This document shows positions 41,629-52,745 of a stretch of 64,000 nt of DNA, in pieces. Under the pieces are notes generated by a model. It saw only the letters and a program-made list of their open reading frames with translations, made no database searches and was not told the origin of the DNA. Each line of letters starts with the position of its first letter. The stretch's first letter is position 1. Origin of the DNA: Aristolochia californica (taxonomy: Eukaryota > Streptophyta > Magnoliopsida > Piperales > Aristolochiaceae); the NCBI GenBank assembly GCA_029961685.1, contig JARWKL010000003.1, positions 18,408,467 to 18,472,466 of the forward strand, in the 5' to 3' direction. The position numbers and the translations under genes are program-made.

Positions 41629-43496
41629 GTTACACAGGATGGAATTTATCCTTGAGTGAGGTTTGAGCTTTTTAGAACACCCTATGGTTGAGAAGACTCA
41701 AGCTTTCGAAAGAAGCTTGCACCTTGGACCTCCTTGGAAGAGAGAGTATCTGATCTCTGATTTAAGACTAATGATCAAGCTTAATTCCATTCAAGCATTC
41801 GTCCCCCTTATAAGAGAGGACTAGAGTTCGAGTACAAAGCAAAGGCCAATAACAAGGCCCATGAAAAGAAAGGAAATTACATTTAAACCGACAAAATGCT
41901 TATACCAAAAAATTACATGATCTGCATAGTGTTTGTACTGTGCAACCCTGTCATAGCATGTAAGGAAATGGCTGGTTCGACCACCACTAGCTCTTCCGCT
42001 TCCTCAAGTGGTGTGGTGTCCTCTGAATCTTCCACCTCTAACCAAAACAAACGTTTGTATTGGTACCCAGGAATGGATTGCTCATCACACAATTGTAACA
42101 GAGCCCTTTGGCCCTCCTCTGATCCATCTCTGCTCATGTAAGGCGGCGAATGAAGGGGGTGGGTGGCGTTAACTTGTGTGTCTCTGATGGTTGAGAGTTG
42201 TCCTGGCCATGTCGCATAGGGAAGCTAGGGGGTTTGGCGCACCATTGGCTACACGGCCTTGCCATGGGGACCGACGCACAATAGACTCTTTCAAGAACCT
42301 CTGTTTGGCATCAAGGGCATGTGCCAGATTCATAGCATGAGCTAAGTCTGGTAGGTCATATAATTCAACTTCCAACCGAAGTGCTTCCACTAGTCCAACA
42401 GTAAATAAATTAACATACTGATCAGGACCAACATACCTGCTTGCTCTTGCCAGTCGTTCCTGAAATTATTTTTGATAAGCTTCTATTGAACCAATTTGTT
42501 TTAGGTTCACCAAATCACCCAGAGGGTTACTTCTGGCTGGGGGTCCAAACCTCAGCATGCAATAATCCTTAAAAGTGTCCCAATCGTTGATGTGATGTTC
42601 AGATTCAAACTGGTGGTACCATAGCTATGCTTCATTGATCATGCGGAAGGCAGCTAAAGGGACCCGATCATCCGCTTGTGTTCTTTGATTCCAAAATTTT
42701 TTTCACACCTATGTAACCATATTAAAGGGTCAGAGGACCCATCATAAGTGAGGAAATTGTGCTTTGTGTACCTGGGAACGGCGGTGTGGCTTGTGTTGTG
42801 GACACCCCCTGCTGTTTGATATGTTGGAAGCATAGGAGGTTGAGTAGATGATTGGTGAAGGGGGTGCTGGTCTGATGGCCTGCTGGAACTACCTGGAATA
42901 GCAGAATCCCTAGAAAGCCACTCTCCAATTCGAAGATTGAGTTGAAGAATAGATTCCCTGAGCTCCAGAAAATCATTTATGAGTGCTGCATTCTCTACCC
43001 GAAGTGCTGCTGTTTGGTTTTGTCCTTCAATACGAACTTCCTTAATAATATTTCATAACTCACTCAAAGAAGAAGAATCACCGATGGTGGTCATGTCTGA
43101 TGCCACGTTGTTAAGGTACCTAGCCATGGATTGAGTCACTTGGCAATCTCCTATTGGTTTCAGGTTGGAATTCGTCCTTGAGTGAGGTTTGGGATATTTA
43201 GAACGCCCTATGGTTGAGAAGACTCAAGCTTTTGAAGGAAGCTTGCACCTTGGACCTTCTTGGAAGAGAGAGTATCCGATCTCTGATTTAAGACTGATGA
43301 TCAAGCTTAATTCCATTCAAGCATTCTTACCCCTTATAAGAGAGGATTAGGGTTCAAGTACAAAGCAAAGGCCAATAATAAGGCCCACGAAAAGAAAGGA
43401 AATTACATCTAAACCAACAAAGTGCTTAAACTAGAAAATTACATGATTTACCCATGGTGTCTACTAATCACTCGACCTACTATGGAGTCCATAAAA
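41629..43496 (-). mobile_element. Gypsy V: gag-only element, minus strand
   Basis: The 5' LTR is 43109-43496, with minus primer site TGGCATCAGAC (43097-43107). A truncated 3' LTR copy lies at 41629-41930. The interior carries only gag: a capsid block (MEALRLEVELYDLPDL, LAHALDAKQRFLKES), and ISLHAMTGLHSTNTMQ with the knuckle partly decayed (CDEQSIPGYQYKRLF). Protease to integrase are missing, as in gypsy III. The left LTR lost its outer part. Confidence 0.82.
41913..43080 (-). pseudogene. Gypsy V gag
   Basis: In minus order: proline/Ser-rich N-terminal region near 42976-42740, then degraded capsid core, MEALRLEVELYDLPDL (42390), acidic zinc knuckle region (42137-41913) with a Cys-to-Tyr change (GYQYKRLF where relatives have GHxCKRLF), and a lead-in to protease. 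Frames are broken by several stops. Confidence 0.8.
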
Positions 43497-43499
43497 AAA

Positions 43500-46135
43500 T
43501 GTTTACTAAAATAAATTCACTAACAAGGACTTGTAGTTTTAGAAAGTAATTTGTTTAAGGAAAATTTTCCAGGTAAGAATTTCAACTTGAAAAGTGTTTC
43601 CATGAAACATGAGACACTAATGGTGTACTGGAGACATATTTTTACTTGAAATACTTTTCCAATTGTTCCTGAAAAAATTCACTAACATAGCCTTATGGTT
43701 GTAGAAAGTAATTTGTTTCAGCATAAAATGCCTTACCACAAAATTTTCCTGGTAAGATTTTTTAGCTAGAAATGTGTTTTCAGGAAACATGTTCCTCTAA
43801 TGATACCTGGAGATGTATTTTTAATAGAAATTATTTTTTGACATTTCATGAAAAATTGCACTAACAGGCCTTTCAAGCAAAATTTCCTAACCATAAAATC
43901 CTCCTAGTAAGAATTTTTTAGCTAGAAAAGTGTTTCCAATAAACTCAAGGTATCAATGGTCCCTAGAAAAATATTTTTACTAAAAATATTTTCTCAACAT
44001 TTCCTAAAAAAGACACTAACAAGGCCTTATAAATGTAGAAAGCAATTTGTTTCTACAAAAATTGCCTTACCATAAAATTTTCTTGGTAACATTTTTCAGC
44101 TTGAAAAGTGTTTCTAGGAAATGACAAGCACAAATGGCCCCTAGAGACGTATTATTACTTGAAATATTTTCCTTCATTTTCTGAAAAAAAAAAGTCACTA
44201 ACAAGGCCTTATTGCCGTGGTAAGTAATTTGTTTCACAAAAAAATTGCCTTGCCTCAAAATTTTCTTGGTAAGAAATTTATTCTAAAAAAGCATTCCATT
44301 GAAACATGAAGCACTAATGGTCCCAGGAGACGTACTTTTACAATAAATAATTTTCCAATATTTCTTGAAAAAAAAGGCACTAACAAGGCCTTACAGTTCT
44401 AGAAGTTAATTTCTTTCAGCAAAAATTGCCATATTTAAAAAATTTTTAGTAAGAATATTCCACTAGAAAGTTTTTTCGGTAAACATGAAACACTAATTGT
44501 CCCTGGAAATGTATTTTTATTAGAAATACTTTTCCAATGATTCCTGAAAAAGGGCAGTAATAGGGCCTCACATTTATAGAAAGCAATTTGTTTCAACAAA
44601 AATTGTCTTACAACAAAATTTTTGCTTGTAAGAACTTCCATCTTAAAATGTGTTTCCAGGAAACATGATGCACTAATGGTCCTTGGAGATGTATTTTTAC
44701 TAGAAATATTTTTCCAACCTTTTCTGGAAAATTTCACAAACAAGACCATATAGTTGAAAAATGTAATTTGTTTCAGCAAAAATTGCCATATAACAAAATT
44801 TTCTTGTTAAAATTTTTCTGCTAGAAAAATATTTCTAGGAAACATGCACTAATGGCCCCTGGAGACATATTTTCACTAGAAATATTTTATCCACCACTGC
44901 CTAAAACAATGCAATAAAAAGGCCTTATAGTTGTAGAAACTAATTTGTTTCATTAAATATTTTCTAACAAAAAATTTTTCTTGGTTTGAATTTTCAGCTA
45001 GAAAAGTATTTCTAGGAAACATGAGGCACTAATGGTCACTGGATACGTATTTTTACTAGAAATACTTTTCCAAATTTTCCTGAAAAATGCTCTAATAAGG
45101 CCTTATAGTTGTTGAAAGTAATTTGTTTCATAAAAAACTGCCTTACAAAAATAAATTTCCCTGTAGGTATTTTCAAATAGAAATAAGTTTTCAGGAAACA
45201 TGTGGCACAAATGTACCTAGAGATGTATTTTTACTAGAAATATTTTTCCAAAATTTCTTGAAAAATGCACTAACAAGGCCTTATAGTTGTAGAAAGTAAT
45301 TTGTTTATGCAAAAATTGTCTTATCACAAAATTTTTCAGGTAAGAATTTTAAGCTTTGAAAATTTTTTTCCTGAAAATATGAGGCACTAATGGTACCTGG
45401 AGATGTATTATTACTTGAAATATTTTTACTACATTTCCTGAAAAAGGGCACTAACGAGACCTTGTAGTTGTTGAAAGTAATTAGTTTTACTAAAAATTTC
45501 CTTACCTCAAAAGTTTCCTGGTAAGAATTTTCTTCTAGAAAAGTGTTTCCGAGAAACACGAGGCACTAATTGTCCCTAGAGACGTATTTTTACTATAAAT
45601 AATTTTCCAATATTTCCAGAAAAAAGGCACTAACAAAGCCTTATAGTTCTAGAAAGTAATTAGTTTTTTCTAAAATTGCCATACCTCAAAATTTTCTTGG
45701 AAATAATTTTTAGCTAGAAAAGTGTTTGCAGGAAGCATGAGGCTCTAATTGCCCCTAGAAACGTATTTATACTAAAAATACTTTTCCAATGTGTCTTGAC
45801 AAAAAAAGCCCTAACAAGGCGTCATATTTAAAGAAAGTAATATGTTTAAAAAAAACATGCCTTACTACAAAATGGTCCTTGTAGACGTATGTTTACTAGA
45901 AAAAATTTTCCAACATTTCCAAAAACAAGCACTAACAAGTCCTTATAGTTTAAAATTGTAATTTGTTTCAACAAAAATTCCCTTACCTAAAAATTTTCTT
46001 GCTAAGAATTTTTAGGTAGAAATGTGTTTGCAAGAAACATGAGGCAGTAAAGGTCATTGGAAACACATTTTTTACTTGAAATTCATTTCCAATGTTTCCT
46101 ATAAAAATGTACAAACAAGGCGTTATAGTAGTAGA
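43500..46135. repeat. ~179-bp satellite array, about 15 monomers
   Basis: Units beginning CACTAACAAGGCCTTATAG start at about 43518, 43680, 43859, 44006, 44196, 44378, 44555, 44735, 44912, 45090, 45268, 45449, 45628, 45809, 45930 and 46110. Most spacings are 177-182 bp; 43680, 44006 and 45930 mark irregular ones. Each unit holds TAGAAAGTAATTTGTTTCA, a CCTTACCACAAAATTTTC block, a dyad around TTTCCAGGAAA, CATGAGGCACTAATGG and a TATTTTTACTAGAAATA block. Units are clearly diverged from one another. There is no coding frame of note. Confidence 0.95.
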
Positions 46136-47093
46136 TGTTGGAAGATATGCCCAAGCCCACACGACCAAGGAAGGCCCACAAAATGGGCCAAAACACATAA
46201 GAAGTAGGACCCACAATGATTACCATGAGCTGGTATCGTTATCACATTAGTTGGAAGATCAAGAAGGACTTACAAAGGCATCTTTATCTTATGGTCATGT
46301 CCTAGAAGTGTTCTAGTTTGATTAATGTTTGTCTTTTATCTATATTGAGTTATTTAATTATGCTAGGACTTATCTTTAAGTGTTAGAGTTTGGATGTAAT
46401 TGGGACAAAGGTAGTTTTATTGTAATTGGAGTCGACTACCTTCCTCTGTTATAAATAGAGAATCATGTACACTGATTACAATAAGTCAATGAATTTTTTC
46501 TCTTTCCCATAAATTTAACATGGTCTCAGAGCTGGTTCTGTGAGTTGACTTGGTCAACCCATAGAGATAATGAGATCCTTTTCTCTAAACCCTAAGTCTA
46601 GGTTCGTAGTTTTTTGTTTCAGTCCCTATACACATAGATTTCTTTGCATTTTTTACCTCTATACTGAGTTTTCATATTGTAAGTCATATATTGATGGAAA
46701 TTTATTTGAGTCTAATTTCCAAGAAAAAATGGTTTTTTTTCAAATTGGAGTTTTATATAGAGAGATATAGATATTTGAATGAGCGAAGGTCAAATTGCAA
46801 AAAAGGTTCGAGCAGTAGCAGAAAGCTTTAGATTCCGAGGTATTTTATGTTGTCAAGAACTCAATTTTATATGGATAAATATATATCAAAATAAATATCT
46901 GTAAGTCTATTCTTTTGCCTATTCAACCAATTTTTTATCTGAGTTATCTACAAAGAGAAATTGATATTGGAAGCAGCAAAGTTCAGATTGAAAAAGAGGT
47001 TTGAGCAGCAGAAGAAAACTTCAACTTTCGAGGTATTTTTTGTTATAAAAAAAGAGAGTTTATATGGAGAATTATATATCAAAAGAACGATAT
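46136..47093 (+). mobile_element. Copia C2 5' LTR and leader
   Basis: The LTR is 46136-46520 (385 bp, TGTTGGAAGATATG to AAATTTAACA) with TATAAATAG at 46450-46458. The primer site reads TGGTCTCAGAGC. A leader follows in which about 190 bp are duplicated in tandem (46735-46900 and 46930-47093: TTCGAGCAG, TTTTATATGG and ATATATATCAAAA recur). The copia was inserted in the satellite. Its interior is split by gypsy IV. Confidence 0.85.
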
Positions 47094-47480
47094 TGTTAGG
47101 ATTCTCATGTGCCATGGATCTTGTCACCCTCCTCTCTTCTCTTCCTTCCATTGCTTGCTTGACGTTAAGGTATATTGATGGAGTGCTGAAGAAGAATTTC
47201 AGAAAGGGAATTTCGGAAAAGGAATTGGGGGAAAAACGGGAGAGAGCTTGAAGGAGCTCTCAACCTGTTTAGCTAATTTACTCTAGGCTAAAGTAGATTC
47301 AATTGCTAACTTTCATTAACCTAGCTGTCCCCTTAAATAGGGTTGAGGACGCCAAATACAATTCAGAACCTTGGGTCAATAGTTCAAGCCAAATAAATTC
47401 TAAACCAAACCAAACCAAAATCAATTACATGGAAATTGAACACATTAATTAATTCCTACGCCTGTTGGTAACTCATGATG

Positions 47481-48017
47481 CTATAGAGTCCATAACATCA
47501 CCACCCACCTGGAGAAAGAGCTTGTCCTTAAGCTCGAAGGAAGGATAGAGAAATCGAAATGCTGATAATGGCTCCCATGTCGTGTCACTGGGTCTGCATC
47601 GGCCCACTGGACGATAATTTCCCAATCACCTTGAATGTGGCGTGCTTTCAATACCTGAACTGGAGTAGAAAGGACTTTGCCCTCATGGAGTGGAGGCAGA
47701 GGAGTGTACAGTAGGGGCGAGTCACCCTGGAATGGCTTCAGTTGGGATATGTGAAATACATTTTGTATCTTTGCCTCGGTTGCAAGCTGCAAGTGGTAGG
47801 CCACGGGGCCAATTTGGTCCAACACCTGAAATGGACCATAATATTTTGGAGAAAGCTTATGGCGCTTGGAGGCAGTTAGGGACAGCGGGCGGTAGTGTTG
47901 AAGCTTTAACCAGACATAGTCACCTGGGAAATAAGATACCTCCCAGTGCTTCTTATCATAATAGAGCTTCATAGAGTGTTGGGCCTCCTGAAGATGAGTA
48001 CGTACCTTAGTGATCAT
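47481..48017 (-). pseudogene. Gypsy IV integrase end and chromodomain tail
   Basis: On the minus strand it encodes HWEVSYFPGDYVWLKLQHYRP, HKLSPKYYGPFQVLDQIG, QNVFHISQLKPF and GDWEIIVQWADADP, then a frame change. Homologous to 30925-31500 in gypsy I. The polypurine tract and LTR follow at 47497. Confidence 0.88.
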
Positions 48018-48038
48018 ATTGTCTCTTTCAGCTAACGC

Positions 48039-48990
48039 TTAGTCCAAAGTAATGACTTTGGATGCCCCTGGTTCATATGGTAACAGACGAGGTGGATCTC
48101 TGCCATAAACTACCCTGAAAGGAGTAGTTCTCAATGTAGTGTGGTAAGAGGTGTTATAGCAAAATTTTGCCCAGGAAAGCCACTTCACCCACGGTTTAGG
48201 TGAGTCCCACAAAAAAACAACGAAGATACATTTCAATCGTGCGATTGACGACCTCGGTTTGTCCATCAGTCTGTGGATGATATGGAGAAGAAAATGCCAA
48301 TTGGGTGCCCTGTAATTTGAATAATTCCTTCCAAAATATACTGGTAAAAATGGCATCCCTGTCACTAATAATGGATGTGGGAATTCCGTGTAATCGGACA
48401 ATGTGGTCCATAAATAACTGAGCGACCTGAGCAGCAGTATATGGATGCGCCAAAGCAATGAAGTGACCATATTTTGAAAAACGATCAACCACAACGAATA
48501 TCACTGATTTAGCGGATGAAGTGGGCAGGCCATCAATGAAGTCCATTGAAATGTCGGACCAGATTTGAGACGGTGGTTACAGAGGTTGTAATAGGCCGGC
48601 AGGACTTAAAGATTCAGCCTTGTTTTGTTGACAAATCTAACAAGCAACTATATAATCAGCAATCATGCTCTTCATGCCCTTCCAATAAAATTTCCGACTG
48701 ATTCGAAAATAGGTTTTCTGTTGACCCTCATGTGTGCTATCATGGATAGAAGATAGGATGGTGGGAAGAAGTGGGGACGTATGATGCATAAAAATCTTTT
48801 TTTTAGTGTATAATACGATCTTGAATCGTCCAATGATGAGTTGTTGTCCCCTGCTGAATAACCTAGTATAATGAAATAAGTTCCAGATATTGATGTGTTT
48901 CCTCACAAATAGAATCAAGCAAAAGTGAATGTGGGTTGCTGATAGCATAAACGTGTGGGTCTGGAATGTCCCGACGTGACAAAGCATCAG
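48039..48990 (-). pseudogene. Gypsy IV integrase
   Basis: 48546-48196 reads [38 protein letters not shown] and [14 protein letters not shown], so the D-D-E set is present in one frame. 48494-48039 holds the same region in another frame and continues to the end as WAKFCYNTSYHTT. The upstream zinc region (CQICQQNKAE-like) lies near 48600-48987 with stops. A frameshift near 48196 separates the core from the C-terminal part. Confidence 0.88.
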
Positions 48991-48999
48991 CCCCCAAAT

Positions 49000-50313
49000 T
49001 CAAACTACCTGGCTTATATTGAATAGTAAAATCGAAGCCCATGAGTTTAGTTAACCAATGCTGCTGCGGTGATGTGGTGAGGCGTTGTTCAAGAAGATAC
49101 TTGAGGCTGCAATGATCTGTACAAATGAGAAATGGTTGTCCCCTTAGATAAGGTCACCAATGTTGGACAGCCTTGGCTAACCCAATTAGTTCCCTCTCAT
49201 ATGCAGTTAATTTGTGGCGGTGTTGTCCCAACTGGCGGCTGAAATAAGCAATGGGGTGTCCCAATTGTTGTAACACTACCCCTATACCTCCCCCAGATGC
49301 ATCACATTCCACCACAAATTCTTTATCAAAATCTGGTAATTGTAGTACAAGCATTGAGGCTAAGACCTTCTTTAACAGTTGAAAGGCCTGATCTACTGAA
49401 GAAGACCAGTTGAATGCATGTTTTTTGAGAAGGTTGTTGAGTGGTCCTGCTATCTGGCCATAAGATTAGATAAATTTTCTGTAATATCCCACTAGGCCCA
49501 AAAATCCCTTAATGCTGTGAGGGAGGTGGGAGGTGGTCAATCTGTTACTGCTTGTATCTTGCTCTGGTCAACTTTAACGCCCACAGCTGATATGACGTGG
49601 TCCAAATATGCCACTTCGGAGGTACCCATAGAACATTTGGATTTATTCAAAACCAAATGATGAGAGCGTAGAATGGTAAATACCTGATGGAGGTGTTGGA
49701 GATGTTCGACCCAATTTTTGCTATAGACCAAGATGTCATAAAAAAATACTAACACATAGTTGCGCAAAAGTGAGGAAAATACCTCATTAATGAGGGCCTG
49801 AAAGGTGGAGGGTGAATTGGAGAGACCGAAGGGCATGATGAGGAACTCAAAATGACCGTGGTGCGTGCAGAACGTAGTCTTCTCCACATCTGCCGGGTGA
49901 ACTCTAATTTGATGACAGCCCAATTTTGAATCTAACTTGGTAAAAATCGAAGCACCATGTAACTCATCCAGCAACTCGTCCACCACTGGAATGGGGAACT
50001 TGTATTTAATTGTCTTCAAATTTAGGTGCCTATACTCGACACAAAACCTCCATGATTTATCCTTTTTTCTTACCAGCAAAACAGGTGAGGAGAAGGGAGA
50101 CCGACTTGGCTGGATCACTCCTTGAGTGAGCATATTCATGCACTGTATTTCTATTTCATCTTTCTGTATATGTGGGTAACGATAAGGGTGCACCACTACT
50201 GGATCGGTTCCCAACTTTAAACGAATTCGGTGATCACAGTGACACACTGGTGTTAGACCCGTACGGTCATTAAATAAATCTGCAAATGATGTAAGTAAAG
50301 GAGCTAACGACAA
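49000..50313 (-). pseudogene. Gypsy IV RT and RNase H
   Basis: 50313-49537 gives YPHIQKDEIEIQCMNMLTQ, SWRFCVEYRHLNLKTIKYKF, FTKLDSKLGCHQIRV and HHGHFEFLIMPFG. The active site reads VLVFFYDILVYS: the first Asp of FFDD is Tyr. Then come HHLVLNKSKCSMGTSEVAYL and the thumb start. RNase H (49354-49154) has VVECDASGGGIGVVL and YERELIGLAK intact. Stops lie between these parts. Confidence 0.9.
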
Positions 50314-50384
50314 TCACCAGTGTTTCAAAGCTATAAAGTGTGAAGTGCGTTAGGTACCTATGCCACAATACCCTGTAATGTAAT

Positions 50385-50633
50385 CTAGCTATGTGGTGTT
50401 GTAAATGTCATAGTCCGAGCCTGAAAGTCCCACAATATAGGGCCTAATAACTGAAGCCATTTGACCCCGAGCACCAAATCAAATCCGGCCAAAGGAATGA
50501 CCAGTAAGTCTGCCTGAATTGAATCTCCCTCAATGGTAAAAGGGGTGTTTGCACAGAACCCCACACTGGCAAATTTAGCCCCATTGGCCACTGAAACCGA
50601 GAGACCCCTTTGCTATTGAATTTCCAATCCCAA
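50385..50633 (-). pseudogene. Gypsy IV protease C-terminal half
   Basis: 50591-50385 reads ANGAKFASVGFCANTPFTIE, FDLVLGVKWLQLLGPI and LWDFQARTMTFT, the second half of the retropepsin with its flap and hydrophobic helix. The D-S-G site lies in the preceding gag-protease frame (LVDSGSTLNF, at 50665). A stop near 50630 separates them. Confidence 0.85.
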
Positions 50634-50986
50634 TTATTTTGCTACGGGCTCACTGATAAAATTAAGTGTGCTGCCAGAGTCAACTAAAGCAAGTAGCATG
50701 AGGTGGTGTAACTTGGCCTTTACCTGCATGGTATTAGAACTACGCAGGCCATGCATGGCATGGAGGGAGAGTTCTGGTTCTTGCTGTTCCTCTTCAACAA
50801 TTTCATTTTCAAGAAGCTCTTCTGAACCTTCTTCCCAAAGTTCAATACTGAATAAGCGTTTACAGGTATGTCCTGGAAGGAATTGTTCATCACAATTAAA
50901 ACATAGGCCATTGGCCTTTCTAGCTTCCATTTCCTGTTTAGTCAAAAATTTACGTGGAAGAGTGTGTGTGTGTGTGTGTGGGGGGT

Positions 50987-51021
<35 letters not shown>

Positions 51022-51980
51022 CTTGTAGACTGGTCTGCTCGGTTAGGGGCAGAGGTGCCAAAACGTGGGCCAGGTGCAGTACCCTGTATTCTGTTGTTCC
51101 AAAATGGTTTTCGGCCTAAGGATTCTTTTAGAACTCTTTGTTTGTGTTCCATAGCTTTGGCATAATTCAGGGCTGAGTCCAAGTCTGTCGAACCAAGTAA
51201 TTCCACTTCCAATCTAACCGCCTCAGTCAATCCAGCATTAAAAATCTGAACATGTGGGTGAGGAGGAACAAATTCACTGGCTCGGGCCAACCTTTCTTGG
51301 AACATTTTTTGGTACAATTCTAAGGTGCCAGTCTGTTTATAGTTAATCAATTCCCCCACTGGGTTGCTACTAGCTGGAGGTCCAAACCTCATCTGGCAAG
51401 CATATTTAAAGTGTAGCCAATCTTGAGTGGAATCGACAATTCGGTAGTGATGGAACCACATGAGCGCTTCATCGAGCAGGTGGTAGGCGGCTAGTGTAAC
51501 CTTGTCCATATCCACCATTTGTTTATGATAGAAAAATTGCTCACATTTCATGAACCAAAGTAAAGGATCTTTAGAGCCATCATATGTAGGAAAATTGAGT
51601 TTAAAGTACCTGGGAACCGTAGTTGGTCCCTGTGCATGAGTAGCCATTGGAGCAGGTTGTTGGCGCAGTGCTGGGGGTGGTGGTGGCGTTGGCGATTGAA
51701 TTGCAGCAAGTTGGCAGATGACTGTTTGGAGAGAGGATTCCAGCGTGTGCAATGTATTATGAATGTTAGTAATTTTAGTACCTTGAAGAGTGGATCGTTG
51801 TTGAAGGTTTGAAAGCACTGGACATATGTCCTTTGGAGAAGAGGAGTCGCCGAGGGTGGACCTGTCTGATACTACGTTGTTAGGATCCTCACAAGCCATG
51901 GATCTTGTCACCCTCCTCTCTTCTCTTCCTTCCATTGATTGCTTGACGTTAAGGTATATTGATGGAGTGCTGAAGAACAA
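50634..51980 (-). CDS. Gypsy IV gag-protease frame, 448 codons
   Basis: The frame opens in the LTR at ATG 51980 (MFFSTPSIYLNVKQ, then MEGREERRVTRSMACEDPNN). It reads through the primer site as NNVVSDR and continues without a stop. It holds a Pro-rich segment, capsid core (PRYFKLNFPTYDGSKDPLLW, EALMWFHHY, MRFGPPASSNPVGELINYKQ), knuckle LCFNCDEQFLPGHTCKRLF and the protease start with LVDSGSTLNF. A run of prolines and histidines is encoded by the G tract at 50987. It is the best preserved gag in the window. The likely native start is MEGREERR (51936) or MACEDP. Confidence 0.9.
50962..51017 (-). repeat. (GT)n plus 31-G tract in gag
   Basis: A GT microsatellite (50962-50980) followed by a G run (50987-51017) on the plus strand encodes HTHTHT and polyproline in the sense of gag. 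Length differences keep the frame in this copy. G runs of this length are rare and polymerase-slippage prone. Confidence 0.85.
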
Positions 51981-52281
51981 TTTCGGAAAGGGAATTTCGG
52001 AAAAGGAATTGGGGGAAAACGGGAGAGAGCTTGAAGGAGCTCTCGACCTGTTTAGCTAATTTACTCTAGGCTAAAGTAGACTCAATTGCTAACTTTCATT
52101 AACCTAGCCGTCCCCTTAAATAGGGTTGAGGACACCAAATACAATTCAGACCCTTGGGTGAATGGTTCAAGCCAAATAAATTCTAAACCAAACCAAACCA
52201 AAATCAATTACGTGGAAATTGAAAATCACATTAATTAATTCCTACGCCTGCTGGTAACTCGTGATGCTATAGAGTCCATAA
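51878..52281 (-). repeat. Gypsy IV 5' LTR
   Basis: It starts (plus) TGTTAGGATCCTCAC and ends GAGTCCATAAGAAC. Internally it has the MEGREERR coding end and AAACCAAACC repeats. The partner is 47094-47497. The two are very similar apart from scattered substitutions. Confidence 0.9.
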
Positions 52282-52745
52282 GAACGATATGTAAGTCTAT
52301 TTTCTTACCTATTCATCCAATTCTCAGAATGATTTTTTATAAGGATATATTGATCTTGGAATAGTCAATGATCATTCTTGAATAAAAGGAGAAACAATAC
52401 TTCATTCGGCTAGATAACATAAACCAAAATCTATCAGATTATTTATTTTTTGATAATTATATTTTATGAAAAGAAGTAATACTTGGATGAAATTTATTTA
52501 AGTCTAGTTTCATTAGGAGAAAATTTCAAGTCAATTTGATCTATATTTAAAGAAATATTCGTATTGGAAGATTAGAAGGTCATGCTGGTATTCTGTTGTA
52601 TTGAAAAATATGAATTTATGCCCATTGTTTTGAGTGAATTTTTGAGTGGCTAAATCAGGAAAATATCTCACTTCTCCTTGGTTTGAGGGCTTATTTATAC
52701 ATCTCTATTATTTGGGCTTATTGCTACATCTATGATATTTGATTC
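52282..52745 (+). mobile_element. Copia C2 interior, continued
   Basis: GTAAGTCTATTTTCTTACC resumes right after the gypsy IV right flank and matches 20006-20330 of copia C1. It is non-coding. It is cut at 52745 by a minus-strand copia C LTR. Confidence 0.8.

Larger units (their letters stand above)
47094..52281 (-). mobile_element. Gypsy IV: full-length chromovirus, minus strand
   Basis: LTRs are at 47094-47497 (3') and 51878-52281 (5'). An 11-bp repeat AAGAACGATAT flanks both sides (47083-47093 and 52280-52290). It covers the usual 5-bp duplication (GATAT), although the 5' LTR end has changed at its last bases. The minus primer site (TAGTATCAGAC) is at 51867. The order is gag, protease, RT, RNase H, integrase and tail, with fragments in several frames. 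Gag is open for 448 codons. It inserted into copia C2. Confidence 0.9.

Noticed and set aside
43500..46135. Regularly spaced repeats suggesting a CRISPR array
   Set aside because: The repeats are ~179 bp with no short repeat and unique spacer pattern, and the context is a plant nuclear genome.
44067..46216. Several minus-strand open frames of 63-114 codons with repeated FLETHFK-like and GTISASC-like strings
   Set aside because: They are produced by the satellite monomers being read in one frame. They repeat at the monomer period and carry no protein domain.
50668..51165. Plus-strand open frame of 165 codons
   Set aside because: It is the antisense of the gypsy IV gag frame, which has clear capsid, knuckle and protease motifs. 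The Gly run comes from the G tract.
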